A stretch of 64,000 bases of DNA from Ahaetulla prasina (taxonomy: Eukaryota; Chordata; Lepidosauria; Squamata; Colubridae). Location of the stretch: the NCBI RefSeq assembly GCF_028640845.1, contig NC_080540.1:50326561-50390560 (forward strand), read 5' to 3'. The translations under genes and the position numbers were made by a program. The notes under the pieces were generated by a model. It did not search any database. It saw nothing but the letters and a program-made list of their open reading frames with translations, and was not told the origin of the DNA. This document shows, in pieces, positions 34,662 through 46,015 of the stretch (the first letter of the stretch is position 1; each line of letters starts with the position of its first letter).

Positions 34662-34797
34662 GGGGCGTGCATAAGCGCACAAACGTGCCTACCGTTCCTG
34701 TCCTATTGTTTTTCTTTTCTTCTTCCTATATATGTTTATATGTGTATATACTATATAATCTTTTTGTATGATGTTGTGACAAAATAAATAAATAAAT

Positions 34798-35334
34798 AAA
34801 ACATAAGAGGAGGCAGCCTTAGGTATTTATGATGCCTTGAGTTGACCAAAAATCCAACTCATGTAAGGGAGTAAGGAATTTTAGTCATGATGTTTGAACA
34901 TTCTAACAATTGTGTGCATGCGGTATGTATGTTGATTGCTATGGTATGTTGATGGCATGAGGATCTTAAAAGAGAACTTTGGAAATCTTAGCTATAGTTG
35001 TTTTAAAAGGTGCTATCCTATTCTATCCTTCCCGTTAATAAAATGATCTGTGCTAATGTTTTCTGAGCATAGACTGTTTTGCAATTGGCTATGAAATATT
35101 TAGGAACCTTGTAAGTGACTGGTCATGCTAACATGTTACATCACTTTGCAACTTAATCCTTTAAACCTCACATAACCTTACCCTGTTTTCCTTAATTTGC
35201 TTAATATAATTATTATGTACAGGCTTGGATTCTATTTGCCTAATCCCAATGTAAAGCTATTAGATTAGGTCATCCTGAAGCTATTGTATTCTTAATCCTT
35301 TGGGAGATTTATTGTGTGTGTGTTATAATCGTAG
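34798..35334. other. Intron, no feature seen
   Basis: AT-rich intron between LINE B and exon 17, with no recognisable repeat. Confidence 0.6.
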
Positions 35335-35460
35335 GCTGAAGATATACGCATGCAGGAGATCATGAAACTGGCCCATGAGTTTTTACAGAACTTCTGCGCT
35401 GGCAATCAACAAAATCAGGCTTTGCTACACAAGCACATAAATCTGTTTCTCAACCCTGGG
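35335..35460 (+). CDS. ITPR1: ITPR1 exon 17 (about residues 1224-1265)
   Basis: Forty-two codons run from [20 protein letters not shown] to INLFLNPG. The segment is highly conserved in all IP3 receptors. The acceptor is ATCGTAG and the donor is GGG|GTAAGA. The 7.7 kb intron before it contains a full LINE. Confidence 0.96.
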
Positions 35461-35915
35461 GTAAGAAATAATTTAATTAAAATCTATTCCATAAACCTGT
35501 GTTATATTTGTCCTGGGTTGTTGAGTTTTGAGTTTCCTGAATACAAATCCAATTTTGAAATCCCCATATCTGCGTCATGCCAAAGCCTGCATGCCTTAGA
35601 AATACAAAAACAGACAAAAAATAAAATCAAATCCTATGACTCTCCTCAAGCTGTTCTTTCTTGGCACGCAGCATCGCCCACAATTTTGCCGAGTTACATA
35701 TCTTCTATTGCAGCATATTCAGTGGTTCGGGGTGCTACAGTAAAATCACGTGATGGAAAATAAAGCAGAAGAAATGTGATGTGGTTCAAGGTACCTATGA
35801 AACCTCTGGTTTTATGTTTTTCCATGAATGGTACAGCACACCAATCAGGAATAGCTCATTTTCTGATTTTTTTTTTCTTTTTCTCCCAAATGGGTCACTG
35901 GCAGACTCTGTAGAA

Positions 35916-36703
35916 CAGGGGTGTCAGACTCAAGGCCCATGGCCAGATCCGACCGCCAGGGTGCTTAGATCTGACCCGTGGGGACACCCTGGAAATAGCG
36001 AAGGACTGGCCTGTGGTGCCTCCGCCAGCAAAAACAGAGCCCTCTGCAACCCTCTGCCAGTGAAAACGGAGCCTGCACCACCTTTCGGGGGTCCTCCGTG
36101 TGGCCTGAGAGGAACAGCAAGACTCCTCTGGAGGACAACAGTTTGGTCCCTGGTCTTGTCTTCCTCCGCTGGAGACAATTGATCCCCCCCAACACACACA
36201 CCCCCGGCCACCACAGGTGTCCCTGACATGAGTGATGGCAAGCTGGCCACACCCACCCTGGCCATGCCCCCCCAAGGTCAAACACAACCCTGATGCGGCC
36301 CTCAATGAAATAGAATGTCACAGTTCCAGAAAAACCTCTTCTGCATAAAAAAAACTCAGAAGCCATTGTCTTTCAGAGTTCTTTACTAGCATAAGGAAAC
36401 TGGCACACGATGAGTGAAATTCCAAAACTGAACTTCCGGATTCTTTTCCCAGTTATACAAACCCCAAGAGTCCCACCCCCCTAACCCCTTTGCTGGTCAC
36501 ATGGTTCCACGTTCTCCCAGTTCATTCAAATATCTTCCCGCCACTCCTCCTGCAGATGTGAACACCATCCGACCTTGACCTCTTGAAGAATGTTACCATA
36601 CCCCTCAACCCCACTTCTTCCCCTCAGGGGAAAAATGTGGCAGCGTCTGGAACCCTAAGGCCTAGTATGGTTTCCAGTCCTGACATAGAATTTGACAGCT
36701 CTG
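35916..36703. mobile_element. hAT MITE (family H1) split by a solo LTR
   Basis: It starts CAGGGGTGTCAGACTCAAGG and ends TTTGACAGCTCTG. CTGTAGAA flanks it (35908-35915 and 36704-36711). The last 13 bases lie beyond an inserted LTR. Removing the LTR and one copy of its target duplication restores a roughly 410-bp element like the one at 10777. Confidence 0.88.
36316..36685 (-). mobile_element. Solo LTR (family L2) inside a hAT MITE
   Basis: Termini are TGTCACAGTTCC and CCAGTCCTGACA, with a perfect TAGAA duplication (36311-36315 and 36686-36690). It is 370 bp long. Similar to 16777-17168, so both come from one LTR-element family. Only an LTR remains; nothing internal is present. Confidence 0.88.
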
Positions 36704-36739
36704 CTGTAGAAGATGACCAGGCTGAGCCAGAGATCAAAC

Positions 36740-37845
36740 AAGGGGTGAAATCTAAAAAATTTCCCTACCGGTTCTGGGGGCATGGCTTAATTGGTGGGCA
36801 TGGCTTGGTGGTCAGGTGATCGGGCGGGCGTGGCCAATAACAATAAATGATAAAAATAATAAACAAAGTACACAAAACAATAAGAGGTACCAAAAACCAA
36901 CTTTCACACTTTACATTCACACAACACAACTGACTCACACACAATGTAAAAGCAGCTGTACTTCACCCAAAAATGGCCCCTGCAACAAGCAAGAACCTCA
37001 CACAGCCACAAAAAGCTCAAAAACCAACTTTCACACTTTACACACACACAACACAACACAACTGACTCTGTCTCTCTCACATACACACAATGCCACATAT
37101 AGCTTTGAGATTTTGTGTGTTTGTGTAGTTAGAGTGAAACACTACAGAAACAACCAAATCTCAGAAAGCTGGACAAATATTTTATTTTATTATTTTGTTT
37201 TATTTATATTTTTAGATAAAAGCAGCTAAATTTAAAACTTCCTTAACTTTAAATTGCTTTCTAGAAAAAAACCTCCTTAAAAAAACCCAATTAACTATTT
37301 TTTAAAGCTCCCCCCACCCAATTACTTACCCAACTGGAGGCAGGCAGATTGAATTGCTCACCGATGAGATGGATTGCAGGCAGGCAGATTCAGTTGCTAG
37401 CTGATGCAACTGATTGCAGCAGCCGAAGCAAGGCTTAGCGAGCCCAAAAGAAGCAGCAATTAGGCAAGTGGGGACCGTGTGATTGGGTGGGCATGGGCGG
37501 GGGCTGTTGTAAAAGGTTGTAAAAAAATGATTTTAAAAGCCTGTGATGATCAGGCAACTCAGCTGGGATCACCAGAGGGAAAAAAGCTTTTAAAAGGCTC
37601 CTCTGATGATCCCAGCTGAAGTTGCTTGATTGCCAGAACCTCTTAAAAGGATTTTTTAAACAACCTCTTCGGCCGAAGACCTTGTAGAAAACATGCTTTT
37701 TAAAGGTTCTGGCAATCAGGCAACTCAGCTGGGATCGCCAGAGGAGCCTTTTAAAAGCTTTTTTTTTTACAAGCCGCTCGATCATCGCTACTGGATCGGA
37801 TAATCTGGTCCAAACCAGGAGCATTTCACACCTGGGTCAAACGTG
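36740..37845. mobile_element. Probable nonautonomous hAT-like element with inner foldbacks
   Basis: It opens AAGGGGTGAAATC with CTACCGGTTCTGG and closes GAGCATTTCACACCTGG, imperfect inverted ends. The interior has ACACAACACAACTGACT repeats (36920-37085), two GGCAGGCAGATT units near 37350-37390, and a block (37540-37760) in which CAACTCAGCTGGGATC occurs twice direct and once inverted. The outer limits are approximate. Confidence 0.5.
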
Positions 37846-38241
37846 TCCCCAGTCACGAGTCGCTTCATGCGCACAAGAGATCTAAATCCAGCCTACCTTG
37901 AATTACATTGACTCTTATCTACCATTAATTTGCTTGGACTGTTAGCAGTTCAGATGCTTGTAGAGAGCTTAAACTTGCAATAAATCTTTATAGTCGTTTG
38001 AACTGCCTGGATCTTCTGATTTCCCTGGTGCCTGACACTCTGTCTTGCTTGGTGTACATTTGTAATCTGCAGTTTGTAAGAAAATAATCCCAAGAAGCTG
38101 AAAGATATGGATGAAGCTGTCTCACTAAATTAAAGGATGCCAGGATATTTGGAATACAAGATTCCTGAATTTCTAAATCCAATATGCAGCATCTCTTGTT
38201 GGATGGTTAATACTGTTATCTTCTGTTTTGCTCTTTTATAG

Positions 38242-38442
38242 ATTCTGGAAGCTGTGACAATGCAGCATATCTTCATGAATAATTTCCAGCTTTGCAGTGA
38301 AATTAATGAGCGAGTGGTTCAACACTTTGTGCACTGCATCGAAACACATGGAAGGAATGTCCAGTACATTAAATTCCTCCAGACAATTGTTAAGGCTGAA
38401 GGGAAATTCATTAAAAAATGTCAGGATATGGTCATGGCTGAG
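38242..38442 (+). CDS. ITPR1: ITPR1 exon 18 (about residues 1266-1332)
   Basis: Sixty-seven codons encode [20 protein letters not shown] through [10 protein letters not shown]. This completes the second RYDR_ITPR homology region. The acceptor TTTTATAG and donor GAG|GTAAGA are good. It is in phase 0 at both ends. Confidence 0.97.
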
Positions 38443-39195
38443 GTAAGAAAAGATGCATCCATACTGCATATTTATAGATATAAGATCTGTCTTAAGAAGT
38501 TCCAAACTATGAGAAATTAGCTGGTTATTAAATATTAATGCTCAGGAGTTGATATTAAAAGCTATTACAAGGTACAATAGTAATCAGGACTGGAACTAAA
38601 CAATGTAGTCTTAAATTACATTGTCATGCAACTGCATCCTCTAATGACAGCAATCCTGGCAGTCCCCAGTTGCTGTTGTTATCTGAATCCCAGTGATCAT
38701 TGGGCAAGGATTACCCTGATGCAAGCCATTCCCAGACCCAAGCCTTGGTAAAGGAAGGCAAGGGAAAATAAGGGACTGCCTCCTCTTTAATTCCCACCAC
38801 CTGCTTATCACCCCACTCCCATCCCTTCCCTTTTGGCCAACCTGCATAGCCGCTCCTTGGCAGCAGCTTCACTGGGGCTGACAGAGGTCAGCCAGCTGTC
38901 ACTGCCCTCTTGTGGTCTCCCTCTCATGCCACAACTTTTACAAACTTTTATCCCAGTTATTTGATCTAATATTTTAATGGGTTGGCAAGTAAAAAAAAAA
39001 GTATAATATGTTAATTTTGTAAATCTGTTTTGTTTGTGAAGAAACACAGCTATAAAAACAAGGATCAGCTAAAGTAGATTATTCTCTAAGGAAAAAATTT
39101 AAAAATATGGTATTTAAAGAAATATCTTACTAATGAGAGCTTGTTATAAGACTGCAAGTCAGTATCTTATTTTAGATGTAATCTCACATTTTTCA
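38443..39195. other. Intron, nothing firmly identified
   Basis: The 38650-38940 stretch is richer in C than its neighbours and might be an old repeat, but I found no second copy and no conserved coding. Confidence 0.5.
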
Positions 39196-39204
39196 ATGGG
39201 ATTT

Positions 39205-39548
39205 AAAGTAAAAGGTAAAGGTTCCCCTTGCACATACGTGCTAGTCGTTGCTGACTCTAGGGGGCGGTGCTCATCTCCGTTTCAAAGCCGAAGAGCCAGC
39301 ATTGTCCGAACACGTCTCCGTGGTCATGTGGCCGGCATGACTCAATCCAAAGGCGCACGGAATGCTGTTACCTTCCCACCAAAGGTGGTCCCTATTTTTT
39401 CTACTTCCATTTTTATGTGCTTTCGAAACTGCTAGGTTGGCAGAAGCTGGGACAAGTAATGGGAGCTCACCCTATTACACGGCAGCACCAGGGATTCGAA
39501 CCGCTGAGCTCCCGACCTTTCGATCGACAAGCTCAACGTCCTAGTAAA
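39205..39548 (-). mobile_element. Sauria-type SINE (tRNA head, Bov-B tail), antisense
   Basis: The left end AAAGTAAAAGGTAAAGGTTC is the reverse of the CCTTTACC tail of Bov-B-mobilised SINEs. GATTCGAACCGCTGAGCTCC is the reverse complement of a tRNA-like B-box (GGTTCGAATCC). The block between (GGTCATGTGGCCGGCATGAC and ACCAAAGGTGGTCCC) is characteristic of this squamate SINE. The tRNA head is cut off at about 39545. Confidence 0.85.
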
Positions 39549-39640
39549 TACGTTTGTCAGAAGACATTAGTATGTCTCTTCTAGTTTTTTGCTAAGAGAA
39601 GTACATAGACTTGTTTTGTGAATTTTACTAGAATTTTACA

Positions 39641-39711
39641 GAGATATTTTACTAGAAGAGTACTCAAATCTTCTGCTCGAAATAAAATTCCCTGTCCCAC
39701 CAGGCTTGAAA
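39641..39711 (+). mobile_element. LINE B-type fragment, left part (split by LINE A3)
   Basis: GATATTTTACTAGAAGAGT and CTGTCCCACCAGGCTTGAAA align with ATATTTTACAAGAAGAGTTC and TTATCCCACCAGACTTGAAA of LINE B (34285-34350). The homology breaks off exactly where LINE A3 starts and resumes after A3 at 43684. Confidence 0.7.
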
Positions 39712-39796
39712 ACCCCTTTGGGGGTTTTTAAATAGGTTTTTAGAGAAGGGTTTTTTAAGGGGTGGGAGGGAAGAGACGGGTGGGGGGAGAAACCCA

Positions 39797-41020
39797 TTGG
39801 GGAGGGGTCCAGCCGCTGCGCCCGCTCGCGGAACTACTCTACCTGGTCCGAAGGCAGTGGGGGAAGGGTTTGTTCCAGTTTTAGAGGATCGTTCCATCTG
39901 TACGGTAAGTGGGAGAGGCAGATATGGCGGAAGCAAGGGGCCGTATCGTTTCCTGGGAGCACGTGCTTGCTATATAAAAGGGATCGCGTGCTCTGGCCCC
40001 TTAGTCTTTACCCGTTCCCCGGATGGCCAAGATTCTCAGAGCTTGGGCCTTCGGTTGATGCTGTGCAATGCTCGGTCCGTGGTTAATAAAGCCACCCTGA
40101 TTTGTGACCTTATTCAGGGGGAGTCCGCGGACCTCATGGGCATCACGGAAACCTGGTTGGGCACGGAAGGGGGTGTTCCCCTCGTTGAGTTGTGCCCTCC
40201 GGGTTTCCAAGCATTTCATCAACCGAGAGCCCAAGGTAGGGGTGGCAGGATGGCGGTTGTTATTAGGGAAGGTCTAGAACCGAGGGAGTCCACTGTACCT
40301 CAGATAGCCGGTTGTGAATCCCTCTTTGTGAGGTGGGGCCATAGGAATCAGATGGGCTTGTTGATCACGTACCTGGCTCCTTGCTGTGTGACTACAGCCC
40401 TGCCCGAGTTGTTGGAGGTGCTTGCCGGAGTGGTGGTTGAGATCCCCAGACTAATGGTCATGGGGGACTTCAACCTGCCATCGACCGGCTTGTCATCGAC
40501 GACATCCCAGGAGTTCCAGGCCTCCATGACGGCCTTGGACCTGATTCAAATAATTGATGGCCCTATGCACACGGGGGGAGGCACACTGGATTTATATCTC
40601 TAGTCAGTGGCTAAATGATCTGGAATTAAGAGATTTAGTAACAGAACCTGTGTCATGGTCAGATCATTTTCTCCTTCGCCTGGACTTTCGGACCACCTCC
40701 CACCACCGCAGGGAGACGGAGCCAATGCGTTGGTTCCGTCTCAGGCGCCTGATGGACCCTGAGCGGTTCCTGATGGAGCTTGGGCTGTTCCCTGAGGATC
40801 TGGCCCATGGCATGGCTGAAGAACTAGTCGTGGCCTGGGACCGTGTCGCCCCTTTGCAGTCTCTGACCCGGCGTAGGTCTCAACCGGCCCCTTGGTTTTC
40901 CGAGGAGCTGAGGGAGATGAAATGCCGGTGAAGACACCTAGAGAGTGCCTGGAGGTCCAGTCGTTCCGAAGCTGACCGGACACTAGTTAGGTCTTATTCT
41001 AAGGCCTACCTAGTGGCAAT
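39797..41020 (+). pseudogene. LINE A3 endonuclease region
   Basis: An open frame of 268 codons includes [34 protein letters not shown] and [10 protein letters not shown]. After a frameshift near 40595, WSDHFLLRLDF and LTRRRSQPAPWFSEELREMK follow. A stop at 40929 (TGCCGGTGA) breaks the linker. The upstream TACGGTAAGTGG in the leader looks like a splice donor. Confidence 0.85.
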
Positions 41021-41025
41021 GAGGG

Positions 41026-41576
41026 TGTTGTGACCCAAGTTCCTGGACCCGGACTCCTGGACTCGGATGATTCAGAAAGTGAGGGAGAAGACCTGGCCAG
41101 CCCTGCTTCTCGTGAGCCCTTTCCCTCCCTGGCACCCACTCAAAGGGAGGAGGAGGGGCCGGCAAAGCCTGATTCCATGGAGCCTCCTTCTGATTTGGCA
41201 ACGCCCCAAGAACAGTTTTGGAGTGATGCAAGATTACGAAGATGTGATCGGCGTGCGCAGCAGCAGAAGAGTTGGGACAAAGCCAAGTCATAATTGTCAT
41301 GCAGTGACATCTGCAGAGACTATAAATAGGAGGCGGGACTTCCTGGTTTTTTGTCTTGGACAAAGTAATGAATTTGCGCGGGCAATCTGTATCAACGGAG
41401 GGAAGAATATATTCGTGAGTAATTCTGGCCTTATCTGTAATTTCCTTGTTATCTCCAGAAACTTGGCAGGCCCGTGGGTAGACGTAGCCAGGACATTTAT
41501 ATATATGTAAATAAATCAGAAAAGAGGCCTCTGACTGACTCTTTGCTGGGAGTATTGGGGGAAGGGAAACAGAACA
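41026..41576 (+). mobile_element. Solo LTR (family L1) with perfect 5-bp duplication
   Basis: Begins TGTTGTGACCC and ends GAAACAGAACA (TGTT...AACA termini). GAGGG stands on both sides (41021-41025 and 41577-41581). Inside are a TATAAATAGG box (41321-41330) and AATAAA (41510-41515), the expected LTR promoter and polyadenylation signals in sense direction. No internal viral-type coding is present. Confidence 0.93.
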
Positions 41577-41581
41577 GAGGG

Positions 41582-43390
41582 AGGCGAGGCATTCTTATGT
41601 TTCCACCCTCATTGCGTCGGCAGATAACCGCCTGGCCACCCTGTTTCGGGTGACCCACTCTCTCCTTCATCAGGAGATGCAGGATGACCCCTTACAGGGA
41701 CGTGTCGAGGAGTTTAGTGGTTATCTATACGATAAAATCGTTCAAGTCCGGGATGGTTTGGACCAAATTGGGATGATCCAGATGAGAGGACGGAGACGCG
41801 TCTTGTCGAGATTGTTTGGGATGAGTTTGACCCTGTGGCTCTCGAGGACTTGGACAGATTGTTGGGAAGACTGCATGCCACCACGTGTTTATTGGACCCG
41901 TGCCCTTCCTGGTTGGTGCTGGCCACACAGGAGGTGACATGAGGCTGGCTCCGGGGAATTATCAATGCTTCTTTGCAGGAGGGGGTCTTTCCTGCCACCT
42001 TGAAAGAGGCGGTGGTGAGACCCCTCCTCAAGAAGCCCTCCCTGGACCCAGCTATTTTGGGAAATTATCGTCCAGTCTCCAACCTTCGCTTTGTTGCGAA
42101 GGTTGTAGAGAGTGTGGTGGCTCGGCAGTTACCCCAATACCTGGATGAAGCTGTCTATCTAGACCCGTTCCAGTCCAGCTTCCGGCCCGGATATAGTACG
42201 GAGACAGCTTTGGTCGCGTTGGTGGATGATCTCTGGAGGGCCAGAGACAGGGGTTGTTCCTCTGCCCTGGTCCTATTAGATCTCTCAGCGGCTTTTGATA
42301 CCATCGACCATGGTATCTTGCTGCACCGGTTGGAGGGGTTGGGAGTGGGAGGCACTGTTTATCAGTGGTTCTCCTCCTATCTCTCTGATCAGTCGCAGAC
42401 GGTGTTGACAGGGGGGCAGAGATCAACCGCGAGGCGCCTCACTTGTGGGGTGCCGCAGCGGTCGATTCTCTCGCTTCTCCTGTTCAACATCTATATGAAG
42501 CCGCTGGGTGAGATCATCAGTGGCTTTGGGGTGAGATACCAACTGTACGCTGATGACACGCAGCTGTACTTTTCCACCCCAGGCCACCCCAACGAAGCTG
42601 TTGAAGTGCTGTCCCGGTTCTTGGAAGCCGTACGGGTCTGGATGGGGAGAAACAGGCTCAAGCTCAATCCCTCCAAGACGGAGTGGCTGTGGATGCCGGC
42701 ACCCCGGTACAGTCAGTTGCAGTTGCGGCTGACTGTTGGGGGCAAGTCATTGGCCCCAGTGGAAAGGGTGCGCAACTTGGGTGTTCTCCTGGATGAACGG
42801 CTGTCATTTGAAGATCATTTGTCGGCCGTCTCCAGGAGAGCTTTTCACCAGGTTCGCCTGGTTCGCCAGTTGCGCCCCTTCCTCGACCGGGATGCCTTAT
42901 GCACGGTCACTCATGCTCTCGTTACCTCTCGCTTGGATTATTGCAATGCTCTCTACATGGGGCTCCCCTTGAAGTGGACTCGGAGGCTTCAGTTAGTCCA
43001 GAATGCAGCTGCACGGGTTATAGAAGGAGCCGCACGCGGCGCCCGTGTAACACCACTCCTGCGCAGACTGCACTGGCTGCCTGTGGCCTTTCGGGTGCAC
43101 TTTAAGGTGTTGGTTACTACCTTTAAAGCGCTCCATGGCTTAGGGCCTGGGTACTTATGAGACCGCCTGCTGTTACCTCATGTCTCCCACCGACCCATAC
43201 GCTCACACAGAGAGGGACTTCTCAGGGTGCCGTCCGCCAGACAATGCTGGCTGGCGGCCCCCAGGGGAAGAGCCTTCTCTGTGGGAGCTCCTACTCTCTG
43301 GAACGAACTTCCCCCTGGCTTGTGCCAATTGCCTGACCTTCGGACCTTTCGCTGCGAGCTGAAGACGTATTTATTTACCCGCGTGGGGTT
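41582..43390 (+). pseudogene. LINE A3 reverse transcriptase and C-terminus
   Basis: Uninterrupted from 41973 to 43160 (395 codons): [54 protein letters not shown], and [11 protein letters not shown] with catalytic YADD all in one frame, then [15 protein letters not shown] and [12 protein letters not shown]. The GVPQ motif reads [10 protein letters not shown], with an arginine where glycine is usual. A TGA at 43159-43161 ends it early; FSVGAPTLWNELP-like codons continue beyond in another frame. Confidence 0.88.
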
Positions 43391-43589
43391 GGCTTAAATT
43401 TTAAATTTTTTTAAATTTTTTAAATTTTAAATTTTTGGATGTATTTTAATTGGGTTTTAGATTTTAATATGTTTTAAATTTTAGCTAATTTTATAATAAG
43501 TTTTTTAAATTGTTTATTTTAATTGTATTTTGTTATTGTTTTTATTCCGGCTGTATACCGCCCTGAGTCCTTCGGGAGAAGGGCGGTAT

Positions 43590-43598
43590 AAAAATCTA

Positions 43599-43683
<85 letters not shown>
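43590..43683. repeat. AAT microsatellite (tail of LINE A3)
   Basis: About 28 uninterrupted AAT units directly follow the LINE 3-prime end and run to the junction with the LINE B fragment. Confidence 0.97.
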
Positions 43684-44205
43684 GGTCTGGATATCCTCGA
43701 ACTATGCCATCTATGTTCTGACCTATGCTTAGTTCATAATATTATTTACCAAAACCTCCTACCTGTAAATGAGTACTTTAATTTCAACCGTAATAACACA
43801 AGAACTATCAATAGATTCAAACTCATTGTAAATTGCTCTAATCTTGCTTGTAGGAAATATGACTTCTGCAATAGAGTATTAAATGTCTGGAACACTCTAC
43901 CTGATCCTGTTGTTAGTCTCTCTAATCCCCATACCTTTTACCTTAAACTGTCTACCATGGACCTTTCATGTTTGTTAAGAGGTCCCTAAAGGGGCGTGCA
44001 TTAACGCACAAACGTGCCTACCATCCCTGTCCTACTATCCCCATTTATATGTAATCGTTCTATGTGTTTATGGCTATCTTTTGCCTATTTATATCCTTTT
44101 TTTTTGGTGCCAATTTGTTTTCATGTATCCATGTCTGTGTCTATATTGTTACATGTTTCCTTATACTGGTTGTCAACAAAATAAACAAATTGATTAATTA
44201 ATTAA
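43684..44205 (+). mobile_element. LINE B-type fragment, right part
   Basis: Translation reads GLDILELCHL, DLCLVHNIIYQNLLPV, NEYFNFNRNNTRTINRFKL and CRKYDFCNR, matching the C-terminus of LINE B ORF2 (34350-34650). The 3-prime UTR with GGGGCGTGCATTAACGCAC and CGTGCCTACC follows, then an AAATTGATTAATTAATT tail. It is the continuation of the piece at 39641. Confidence 0.85.
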
Positions 44206-44510
44206 CTCAAAAGAGTATATGCATTAATTAGTTAGAATTGAAGCCACCCTACCAATTTTCTGTAATAAGATTGAGTGCTATTTCTTAGTCCTGGTATCCC
44301 ATATTTGAACACCTTCCCTAGACTACCCTTATTCATAATATAAATTTAACAAAGATGTCAAAATATTGCTATAGAAATGTGCAGACTGTCAAAGAAATAT
44401 TGTAGAAGACATGATAGTGATTGCAGTTTGCTGATTTGCTAGGAGCCTGTTGAACTTTATATTAATTGTTCTTCAAGTAGGATGGAATTATGACTCTTTT
44501 CTCTTGATAG

Positions 44511-44762
44511 TTGGTCAATGCAGGGGAAGATGTCCTTGTGTTCTACAATGACAGAGCCTCATTCCAGACATTAGTGCAAATGATGAGATCAGAACGGGAC
44601 AGAATGGATGAAAATAGTGCTCTCATGTATCATATCCACTTAGTAGAATTGCTGGCTGTTTGCACTGAGGGCAAAAATGTCTACACCGAAATCAAGTGCA
44701 ACTCTCTTCTCCCTTTGGATGACATTGTTAGAGTTGTAACCCATGAGGATTGCATACCTGAG
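44511..44762 (+). CDS. ITPR1: ITPR1 exon 19 (about residues 1333-1416)
   Basis: It encodes [20 protein letters not shown] through HEDCIPE in the second armadillo region. It contains the CNSLLPLDD stretch, whose Leu-Pro pair near residue 1400 was proposed as an FKBP12 docking dipeptide; the pair is intact. The acceptor is TCTTGATAG and the donor is GAG|GTAATA. Confidence 0.97.
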
Positions 44763-46015
44763 GTAATATGCTGTTTTGCTCACTCCTGCTTGTTAGATTT
44801 ATGTGAACGGCCGGGATTATGTTTTAATCAGAATGAGGAACTTGATGGAAGCTTTTATACTTTCTTTAATTTATGGCAATGAAATCTTCATTGCCCTCTC
44901 CCCCACTTTCCCCCAAGGACAACTATCATCCCTCCTTAGATCAAGGATTCAATTAAGGACAGATTACGGTTTTCATTACAGTTTATAAACAAGAGCAGAC
45001 AATATCAAAGGCTGTTACTAGACAGTAATCCCCTTTTAGTAACTTTTTTCTAGTATAACACCGATAAGATTTTTGCCATTTTCACAGATAGCTAAAACTA
45101 ATATTAAGTTTATTTATTTATTACAATTTATGACATTTTCTTCAGTTTGACCTTTGTTTCTTAGAAGGAATGTGCATTTCCTTGTTATCTATCACACTTT
45201 TTACCCTGATTCCCTTAAATTGAGTGAGAAATTCTGTCCCACCTACAAAACACTGTATTTTTGTATTTTATGGTTTACAGGAATAACTCTGAGCCCTCCT
45301 TAGAAAATAAACATAATTGGTGGCAATCTTCTGATTTTTTAAAATAAAGTTTTGTGGCACCACTTTGTACCTAGATAATCCATGTTCATTTAAATTCTTT
45401 TGATTCTGTTGTCATTAAGACTATCATGAACTATGCTACAAATAACTCTCTAAGATTGTAAAAAGCGGCTAGCATGTATGTAGGTTGTACATAAAAATGT
45501 TATTGTTGTAGCAGGACTAATATTTGTCCTTGATATTTAAGAAGAGGGAATAGCTGTCACCTACCTAATATGCCATGGTTTTTATAAGGGATTTTGGATG
45601 TTAATCTGTTTTAGACTGAAATACTGTACAATTGGCATTCAAATTATGTTTGAAATTGCTGCAAAAATAATTTTGTTTCTGTTTTCATTAGTAAATTTCT
45701 GCTGTTTCCCAGCTGCCTCACATTTCCTTTTGTGAAAAAAAAAATTCTCAAGCATTGTGAAGGCTAATAGCCATATCTTTTCAGTCAAGGTTTAAAATGA
45801 TGCGTTGAACTGGTTTGTGGTTTGCAACAACTAAACTAATATTGATAATGACTAACAGATTAACTAAGCGGAAGAATATTTTATAGAGATAAAAAAAGAA
45901 TGTGGCAAGGAAGAGTTTTATCTCTGAGATTGGAGTTATTTTTTTTTTCATCATTGTCCAGACTTACCTGACAGTTTTAGAAGGGTATATAAATTACTTG
46001 ATTTGTTATCTGCAG
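44763..46015. other. Intron, no feature seen
   Basis: AT-rich intron between exons 19 and 20 with no repeat or fold I can support. Confidence 0.6.

Larger units (their letters stand above)
28884..34797 (+). mobile_element. CR1/Jockey-like LINE B, near full length (5.9 kb)
   Basis: The order is a GC-rich 5-prime UTR (28884-29939), ORF1 (29940-31101, broken), ORF2 with endonuclease and reverse transcriptase (about 31104-34661, broken and internally duplicated), then a 3-prime UTR and ATAAATAAATAAATAAA tail. It lies in the sense direction within the intron before exon 17. The RT motif string GVPQGSVLGPTLFILYINDL and FADD are of the CR1/Jockey kind. The coding part is A-rich on this strand, unlike the GC-rich L2-like family. 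Confidence 0.9.
39712..43680 (+). mobile_element. L2-like LINE copy A3 with nested LTR
   Basis: About 3.4 kb of LINE plus a 551-bp LTR and its duplication. It has a GC-rich leader (from CCCCTTTGGGGGTTTTT), an endonuclease and a reverse transcriptase, and ends with the stem-loop (about 43557-43585) and a long AAT microsatellite. Sense orientation, in the intron between exons 18 and 19. It is inserted in an older LINE B copy. Confidence 0.9.

Noticed and set aside
35895..36366. Three overlapping minus-strand frames over 100 codons
   Set aside because: They are shadows of a GC-rich hAT MITE that contains an inserted LTR.
36583..37229. Short frames around 36583-37229 as genes
   Set aside because: They lie in an LTR, a MITE and simple repeats, with no conserved residues.
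41030..41510. Two open frames (87 and 147 codons) inside the solo LTR
   Set aside because: They are noncoding LTR sequence with promoter and polyadenylation signals; no viral-type protein motif.
43530..43721. Poly-asparagine open frame
   Set aside because: It is the AAT microsatellite tail of a LINE read in one frame.
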